Source of the DNA: Planctomycetota bacterium
GTDB lineage: Bacteria; Planctomycetota; B15-G4
Assembly: GCA_029259715.1 (NCBI GenBank)
Contig: JAJDEP010000016.1
Location: 186,001-250,000 of the forward strand
Length of the DNA: 64,000 bases
Direction: 5' to 3'
Made by a program: the position numbers and the translations under genes
The notes under the pieces: generated by a model
What the model was told of the DNA's origin: nothing
The model's database searches: none
Seen by the model: only the letters and a program-made list of their open reading frames with translations
Shown: one piece after another, positions 60,223 through 64,000 of the stretch
How the letters are laid out: each line of letters opens with the position of its first letter
Position numbering within the stretch: the first letter of the stretch is position 1

Positions 60223-60720
60223 GGCGGAGCACTTCCTGCGGATTACGAGGGTGCCCCGGGACGAAACGCTCCACACGTTTCGAAAGGGATGAAATGGGGG
60301 CCCGGTGAACACTCCTCCGGCGAGGAGTATCAACCACGGTCAGTATTTCGGCAAGTCGAACCGGTGGGGGCCGGCGCCGGGCAGTCCTCCCCTGGAGGGG
60401 CGTGGCCGAGGCTCTACGCCACAATTCAGGGTTTCAGGCCGTCCGCCCGCATGAATGAACCACGAATATTTGTGGAGACAGGTGGAGACAGATTGTCGCC
60501 GGCTCCGCGACGGGCCACCGGCGACACGGCGATCTTCAGGCGCGACCTTCCAGTGGGACGTTCCGGTGCGAGGAGGCTGTGAGGGGCCGCGGGCCATGGG
60601 GCGGCAGGCCCGCCCCGCCCCCGGAATGCAGACTCCCCGGCGCGGACGGCGGGTCCGCGCCGGGGAGGGACAGGCTTGGATGTGCGGGCCGTTCGGGGTG
60701 CGGCACCGCGATCCGTGCGC
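60223..60720. other. Spacer upstream of the giant gene
   Basis: 498 bp holding the 3' hairpin of the next gene (60633-60667) and the promoter region of the giant gene. No gene is supported. The stretch 60420-60480 is the least GC-rich part. Confidence 0.5.
60633..60667 (-). terminator. Strong hairpin after the 60721-62061 gene
   Basis: CTCCCCGGCGCGGAC and GTCCGCGCCGGGGAG form a perfect 15-bp stem with a 5-base loop, 54 bp after the stop codon. There is no long U-run (TCTGCATT follows on the minus strand), but the stem is the most stable short hairpin seen here. Confidence 0.65.
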
Positions 60721-62061
60721 CTAGGGCGCGGAAATCGTGAGTTCCATGGGATCGGTCAGGGTGAAGGGACCGAGGCCGACCGTGGAGAAATCCTCGAGGA
60801 ACTGGGCGTAGACCTGCACACCCGGAGGCGGACCGGCTCCGATGGGCGACGGCACGAAGAACACGCCGCTCCCGGGCATGGCGCCCAGGAAGATCAGGCC
60901 GCCCGGCGGGGCGAAGATGTCGACGTACAGAGTGCTGCCCAGCGAAGGAATGCCGGGGCAGAAGAAGCCGCCGCTGGCGACCGGCGGGGCGTTGATGCCG
61001 AAGAACACCCAGGTGTTGCTGCCGCCCGTGCCGCCGGTCATGCCGAGGCCGAACGACGGGCCCGGTGCCGAACTCTGGCCCACCGACGCGATGGCCGTGC
61101 CACCAGGGGGGCCGGCCCAGTTCACCGCGTGGGTGGAGTAGGCGAGGCCGTTGAGCGGAGCCGGCGTCGGGATGCAGGGGCCGCCCGAGGCGTAGAACGT
61201 CGCCGCGGCCGGTCCGGCGGTGCCGAGATCGATGTACTCGACGATGAAGCCGTCCGTCACGAAGACCGCCGGAGCGGGGGCGTTGGTGCCGAATCCGGGG
61301 ATGCCCGGGCTCGCCAGGTCGTAGGCGATGCCGGTGAGTCCGGCCGCGCCGCAGATGCCGGCCGCGAAGGCGCCGCCCGCCGCGAGGCCGCCGCCGAAGG
61401 CGACGTTGAACACGCCGCCGCCTGCGCCGCAGGCCCAGAAGGTGCCGGTGAACGGGTCGATGGTGATGTCGGTCAGGAACGGGCCGCCGACGATGCCGTG
61501 GGCGAAGGCGGGCACCGAAACGAAGGGCGCCGCACAGCTGCCCGGCGGGGGCGTGGCGATGCCGGCGATGAACGCCCCGTCGGTGACGAACAGCGTCGGG
61601 ATGCCGCCGGTGAACAGGCCGACGGAGTCCATGCCCATGCCCGTGAGCGGACCCATGATGCCGGCGGCTGTGAGGATCGGCGGCACGGCGTAGTTGTGCA
61701 CGGGGCCGCCGGGCGGCGGACCGAAGACGGCGCTGCCGTTGACGAACTCGTAGATGGTGACGCCGTCGGTGACGAAGGTCGTGTCGGTGATGCGGTTGAC
61801 GGCGATGTCACCGAGGGGCGTGATGGCCGGTCCGCCGGGCGGCAGGATCACCGGGGCGGCAGCACACACGGCGATGCCCGCCGTGGGATAGGGCACCAAC
61901 GTCGGCACGGTGGGCGGGCACGCGAAGCCCGGGATCATGTCGAACTGGACGGCGGTCGCCGTCCCGCCGTCGAAGCCGAACAGCGTTTGGGCTTCGACCG
62001 TCGGAGAGATTGCGATCACGAGCAGGGTCGCGAACGCCAGCACACGGATGCTCTTGTTCAT
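60721..62061 (-). CDS. Secreted Gly/Pro/Phe-rich protein with PEP/CTD-like C-terminus
   Basis: A 446-residue exported protein, signal peptide about 27 residues (ending VEAQ). The body has repeated GxFxxG/VTDG-type motifs (FVTDGVTIYEF, LFVTDGAFIAG, VFVTDGFIVEY), probably propeller blades, with CGAGGGVFN-like glycine stretches. The end, GSTLYVDIFAPPG, GVFFVPSP and QVYAQFLEDFSTVGLGPFTLTDPMELTI, matches a C-terminal domain shared by many planctomycete secreted proteins; the FTLTDPMELTI ending is characteristic. No enzymatic motif. ATG 62061 has GGAG 7 bp upstream. Confidence 0.75.
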   Translation of the reverse strand: MNKSIRVLAFATLLVIAISPTVEAQTLFGFDGGTATAVQFDMIPGFACPPTVPTLVPYPTAGIAVCAAAPVILPPGGPAITPLGDIAVNRITDTTFVTDGVTIYEFVNGSAVFGPPPGGPVHNYAVPPILTAAGIMGPLTGMGMDSVGLFTGGIPTLFVTDGAFIAGIATPPPGSCAAPFVSVPAFAHGIVGGPFLTDITIDPFTGTFWACGAGGGVFNVAFGGGLAAGGAFAAGICGAAGLTGIAYDLASPGIPGFGTNAPAPAVFVTDGFIVEYIDLGTAGPAAATFYASGGPCIPTPAPLNGLAYSTHAVNWAGPPGGTAIASVGQSSAPGPSFGLGMTGGTGGSNTWVFFGINAPPVASGGFFCPGIPSLGSTLYVDIFAPPGGLIFLGAMPGSGVFFVPSPIGAGPPPGVQVYAQFLEDFSTVGLGPFTLTDPMELTISAP

Positions 62062-62362
62062 GAGAACTCCAGACTCACGCCGCGCAGGGCGTGAACACCA
62101 AGGAAGGGAGGAAGAAAGAGAGAGAGCCGAGAATGTTCGGGGGCGGCGCCATCCTAGGCGCAGATTCCGCGCCCGTGGTGCACTTCGCTGCGAAGAAAAA
62201 GGGCTTTGTCCGAACTTCTCGGTTACTCGGAAGGAAGCCGCGCGTCGCCCATCTAGGTGCATTGTGTCTGCGCCTGCGTGACTTACGGAATCACCGGTGC
62301 GGAAAGCGTTTTCGCTTCGATCGACGGGGTGATCGAAGGGGTGCCGAGGGAGCGTCGACGGC
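62062..62362. other. Intergenic region
   Basis: 301 bp between the secreted protein and acylphosphatase genes, both on the minus strand. It contains a purine-rich run (62098-62130) and less GC-rich DNA (62180-62300) where the promoter should lie. No gene is seen. Confidence 0.4.
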
Positions 62363-62656
62363 TCACCCGTGCGCGTCGGGGCGGATCTCGAAGGTCACGT
62401 GATCAGCGCACGACTCGGCGCGCACGTCGAGAGCATCGACGCGCGCCGCGCTCGGTCCGCTCTGCATCCATTCGCGCAACGACGAGACGGCGTCGGGCGC
62501 GCCCTCGATCCAGGCCTCGACCCGACCGTCGTCGAGATTGCGCACCCAACCGTGGACGCCCAGGGCGCGGGCCTGGCGTTGCGTTGACCAGCGGAAGGCG
62601 ACGCCGTGCACACGCCCGCTGATGAACACGTGCAGGGCGCACGGCGGTGTGGTCAC
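62363..62656 (-). CDS. acyP: Acylphosphatase
   Basis: A 97-residue enzyme hydrolysing carboxyl-phosphate bonds. The two catalytic regions are present: GRVHGVAFRWSTQRQARALG with the active-site Arg (phosphate loop) and GWVRNLDDGRVEAWIEG with the catalytic Asn. The GTG at 62656 gives a protein of the normal length; longer in-frame starts would add an atypical basic lead. Confidence 0.93.
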   Translation of the reverse strand: MTTPPCALHVFISGRVHGVAFRWSTQRQARALGVHGWVRNLDDGRVEAWIEGAPDAVSSLREWMQSGPSAARVDALDVRAESCADHVTFEIRPDAHG

Positions 62657-62699
62657 CCCGGAAGCCTCGCGGACGATGAGGGCTCGGCGGCGGATCCCG

Positions 62700-63167
62700 C
62701 TACAACCACTCCATCTCGCCACCCGGCAGGAAGTAGGCGATGACCATGCGGCCGTCCTTGACGGTGGGCACGTGGGCCGAGCCGGGCGGGAACACCACCC
62801 AGCCTTCGCCGTGTCCGTCGAACGTCGGCTCGCCCTCCACGGCGAAGCAGAGGTTCATCTCGCCGCGCACGTGTCGGTGTCCCGGCCCCGCGCCGGCCAT
62901 CCAGACCACATCCACCGAGTGGCCGTGGGCCGAGCCCGAGGGCTTGATCACCCGGGAGTACTTCAGCTCGTTGGTGCCGCGGTCGCAGATGACGCCTTGC
63001 GCCACGGCGGAGGTGAGGGCCTCGCGTAACGCCTGGGCCTGCTCGCCGTCCGGTGGATAGGCGGCGGTGAGGGCGGCCACCGCGGCTTCCGGATCGGTGG
63101 GATCGCAGGCGACCACGGCCGCGAGGGGGCCCTCGAGCAGCCCATGGATGTCCTCGATGGTCGTCAT
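62700..63167 (-). CDS. DUF4863 cupin (4-hydroxylaminobenzoate lyase-like)
   Basis: A 155-residue protein of the DUF4863 family, in which a member is 4-hydroxylaminobenzoate lyase. The cupin core is GHRHVRGEMNLCFAVEGEPTFDGHGEGWVVFPPGSAHVPTVKDGRMVIAYFLPGGEMEW, with metal-binding His/Glu in HRHVRGE and His in GSAHVP. AGGAG upstream supports ATG 63167 (GTG 63170 is alternative). It lies 58 bp after the peroxiredoxin gene. Substrate in this organism is unknown. Confidence 0.82.
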   Translation of the reverse strand: MTTIEDIHGLLEGPLAAVVACDPTDPEAAVAALTAAYPPDGEQAQALREALTSAVAQGVICDRGTNELKYSRVIKPSGSAHGHSVDVVWMAGAGPGHRHVRGEMNLCFAVEGEPTFDGHGEGWVVFPPGSAHVPTVKDGRMVIAYFLPGGEMEWL

Positions 63168-63181
63168 CACCCGTGCTCCTT

Positions 63182-63211
63182 CACTCTTGCTGCAGGCACT
63201 CTTGCTGCAGG
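63182..63211. repeat. Two tandem 15-bp copies
   Basis: CACTCTTGCTGCAGG occurs twice head to tail, 15 bp before the upstream cupin start codon, in the peroxiredoxin-cupin spacer. It may affect spacing of the cupin ribosome site. Confidence 0.85.
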
Positions 63212-63225
63212 AATCGGCCCGGCGG

Positions 63226-63663
63226 TCAGGCCAGGCGCTTGATGGCCTCGGCCACGTGGCCGTCGATGTCCTTCACCTCGGTGGCCCACTCGATCTTGCC
63301 GTCGGTGCCGATGAGGTAGCTGATGCGCGCGGCGTACTTCGCGTCCGGCTTGGAGGCGGCGCCGTAGGCCAAGCCCAGGGCGCGGGTCGTGTCGCACAGC
63401 AGCGGGAACGGGAAGTCGAACTTCTCCGCGAAGGCGCGGTTCTCGGCCACCGTGTCGAAGGAGGCGCCGAGGATGGTGGCGTTGTCGCTGATCTCTTGGA
63501 CTCGGTCACGGAGCCCCTTGCCCTGGACTGTTCAGCCAGGGGTGTCGGCCTTGGGATAGAACCACAGCAGCACCTTGCGGCCGGCGAAGTCCTTCAGGCG
63601 CACAGTCTGGCCGGTGTGGTCCTGCAGTTCGAAGTCGGGCGCGGTGTCGCCGGGGCTCAACAT
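63226..63663 (-). CDS. Peroxiredoxin (BCP/PrxU type) with in-frame TGA at the peroxidatic position
   Basis: One continuous 146-codon frame from ATG 63663 to the stop at 63226, broken only by a TGA at codon 44 (63534-63532). Read as selenocysteine it gives WFYPKADTPG-U-TVQGKGLRDRVQEI, with U exactly at the peroxidatic cysteine of the bacterioferritin-comigratory (BCP) family motif DTPGCT. N-terminal APDFELQDHTGQTVRLKDFAGRKVLLWFYPKA and C-terminal RISYLIGTDGKIEW are normal for the family. A plausible SECIS hairpin follows. The ATG lies inside the last codons of the HAD gene, so the two are coupled. Selenocysteine peroxiredoxins (PrxU) are known, so this is the most likely reading; otherwise it is a broken BCP gene. 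Confidence 0.82.
63498..63534 (-). promoter_or_regulatory. SECIS-like hairpin after TGA codon 44
   Basis: After the UGA and a 15-base lead, GGGCUC pairs with GAGUCC (five Watson-Crick pairs and one G-U) around the 7-base loop CGUGACC. The loop G-U starts 23 bases after the UGA, inside the 16-37 range for bacterial SECIS elements, with G among the first two loop bases as expected. Confidence 0.6.
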
Positions 63664-64000
63664 GGGTCGGCTCTCCTCTGGAGGTGCGGGGCGAGGGCGT
63701 CGGGTAATTCGGCCACGCCGTTGGCCAGGATGCGGTCGGACCCCGCGGCGCGCAACGACGACTCGCTGCCATGGCCGCCGAGGACGCCCCAGCAGGGCAT
63801 GCCGGCAGCGCGGGCGGCCTCCACGTCGGCGGTGGTATCCCCGATCATGAGGGCCTCGTGCGGGGCGAACCCCGTGCGTTCGAGCACCCAGAGCAGCAGG
63901 TCGGGGGCGGGCTTGGGGTGCTCGACACGGTCCCGGCCGGCGATGCAGGCGAAGGGCCCGTCGAGTCCGAGGTGGGCCAGGGTCTCGACGGCGCTCTGGG
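63657..64000 (-). CDS. HAD-family phosphatase, 5' end outside window
   Basis: The C-terminal 114 codons of a HAD-like hydrolase that continues past the right edge. Visible motifs are CIAGRDRVEHPKPAPDLLLW (motif III Lys) and LMIGDTTADVEAARAAG (motif IV Asp pair), as in phosphoglycolate phosphatase-like enzymes. The nucleophile motif I is outside the window. Its last codons overlap the peroxiredoxin start, so the genes are translationally coupled. Confidence 0.88.
   Translation of the reverse strand, partial: QSAVETLAHLGLDGPFACIAGRDRVEHPKPAPDLLLWVLERTGFAPHEALMIGDTTADVEAARAAGMPCWGVLGGHGSESSLRAAGSDRILANGVAELPDALAPHLQRRADPC

Noticed and set aside
53467-60582. A 7.1-kb reading frame without stops on the plus strand opposite the giant gene
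   Set aside because: Its translation is low-complexity Arg/Gly/Val/Asp text with no signal or domain, while the minus strand gives a signal peptide, clear beta repeats and recognisable end domains. Long antisense frames are expected opposite a GC-rich repetitive gene.
1-64000. tRNA, rRNA, CRISPR arrays, insertion-sequence transposases, replication origin
   Set aside because: Nothing with the necessary motifs was found by eye; small RNA genes could have been missed.

Overview
The window is GC-rich bacterial chromosome with mostly tight gene spacing, GTG/TTG as well as ATG starts, and many four-base ATGA or GTGA stop/start overlaps. Several features point to a planctomycete-like bacterium, probably one of the marine Poly30/Pla163-type lineages: extracytoplasmic-function sigma factors with long C-terminal extensions, a secreted HEAT-repeat protein with an HGGxYxGP-type N-terminus, and large secreted proteins ending in a similar all-beta C-terminal domain. 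This taxonomic reading is inference from recalled family flavour; no rRNA or other phylogenetic marker is present.

Region 1 (1-5.66 kb) is a defence-type segment: the 3' part of a type I restriction HsdR subunit, a YgjP-type metallopeptidase directly behind it, a small orphan gene, and a lone OLD-family ATPase/TOPRIM nuclease whose base composition is visibly less GC-rich than the rest of the window.

Region 2 (5.66 to about 14.8 kb, perhaps 17.4 kb) looks like a cassette array without a visible integrase (a CALIN). Three good attC-like sites share the 13-mer CAAGCGCTTGCAG and the core GTTAGGC or GTTGTGCC, and several degenerate ones follow. They are interleaved with small, mostly single-gene units (lipoproteins, alpha/beta hydrolases, an M28 peptidase, a DUF2071 protein, a VOC protein) and with short remnants of genes that are intact elsewhere in the window.

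Region 3 (14.8-29.6 kb) holds mixed accessory and housekeeping genes: two sulfotransferase-like proteins, an aminotransferase, DUF2200, YjbR, a HExxH protein, a DHFR-like reductase, a formate/nitrite-type channel, a PAS-like protein, a HEAT-repeat protein and an S9 peptidase. A 150-bp element bounded by perfect 31-bp inverted repeats lies just beyond, at 29.7-29.8 kb.

Region 4 (29.9-46.2 kb) contains a subtilase, then a TPP-riboswitch-controlled operon running thiC, pterin carbinolamine dehydratase, thioredoxin-like gene. The last of these has an in-frame TGA in place of the first active-site cysteine. On the other strand lies a lysine/threonine-branch operon (dapA-lysC-asd) followed by a geranylgeranyl-reductase-like gene, then two coupled M14 carboxypeptidase-type genes (the second lacking the zinc ligands) and a gamma-glutamyltransferase.

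Region 5 (46.2-64 kb) contains a four-gene operon with two ECF sigma factors, glycogen phosphorylase, truB, a 2,246-residue secreted repeat protein, a secreted glycine/proline-rich protein, acylphosphatase, a DUF4863 cupin, a peroxiredoxin with an in-frame TGA at the peroxidatic position, and a partial HAD phosphatase. The two TGA-containing redox genes each have a plausible bacterial SECIS hairpin immediately downstream. They are the strongest unexpected signal in the window and imply an organism that makes selenocysteine. No tRNA, rRNA or CRISPR array was recognised.
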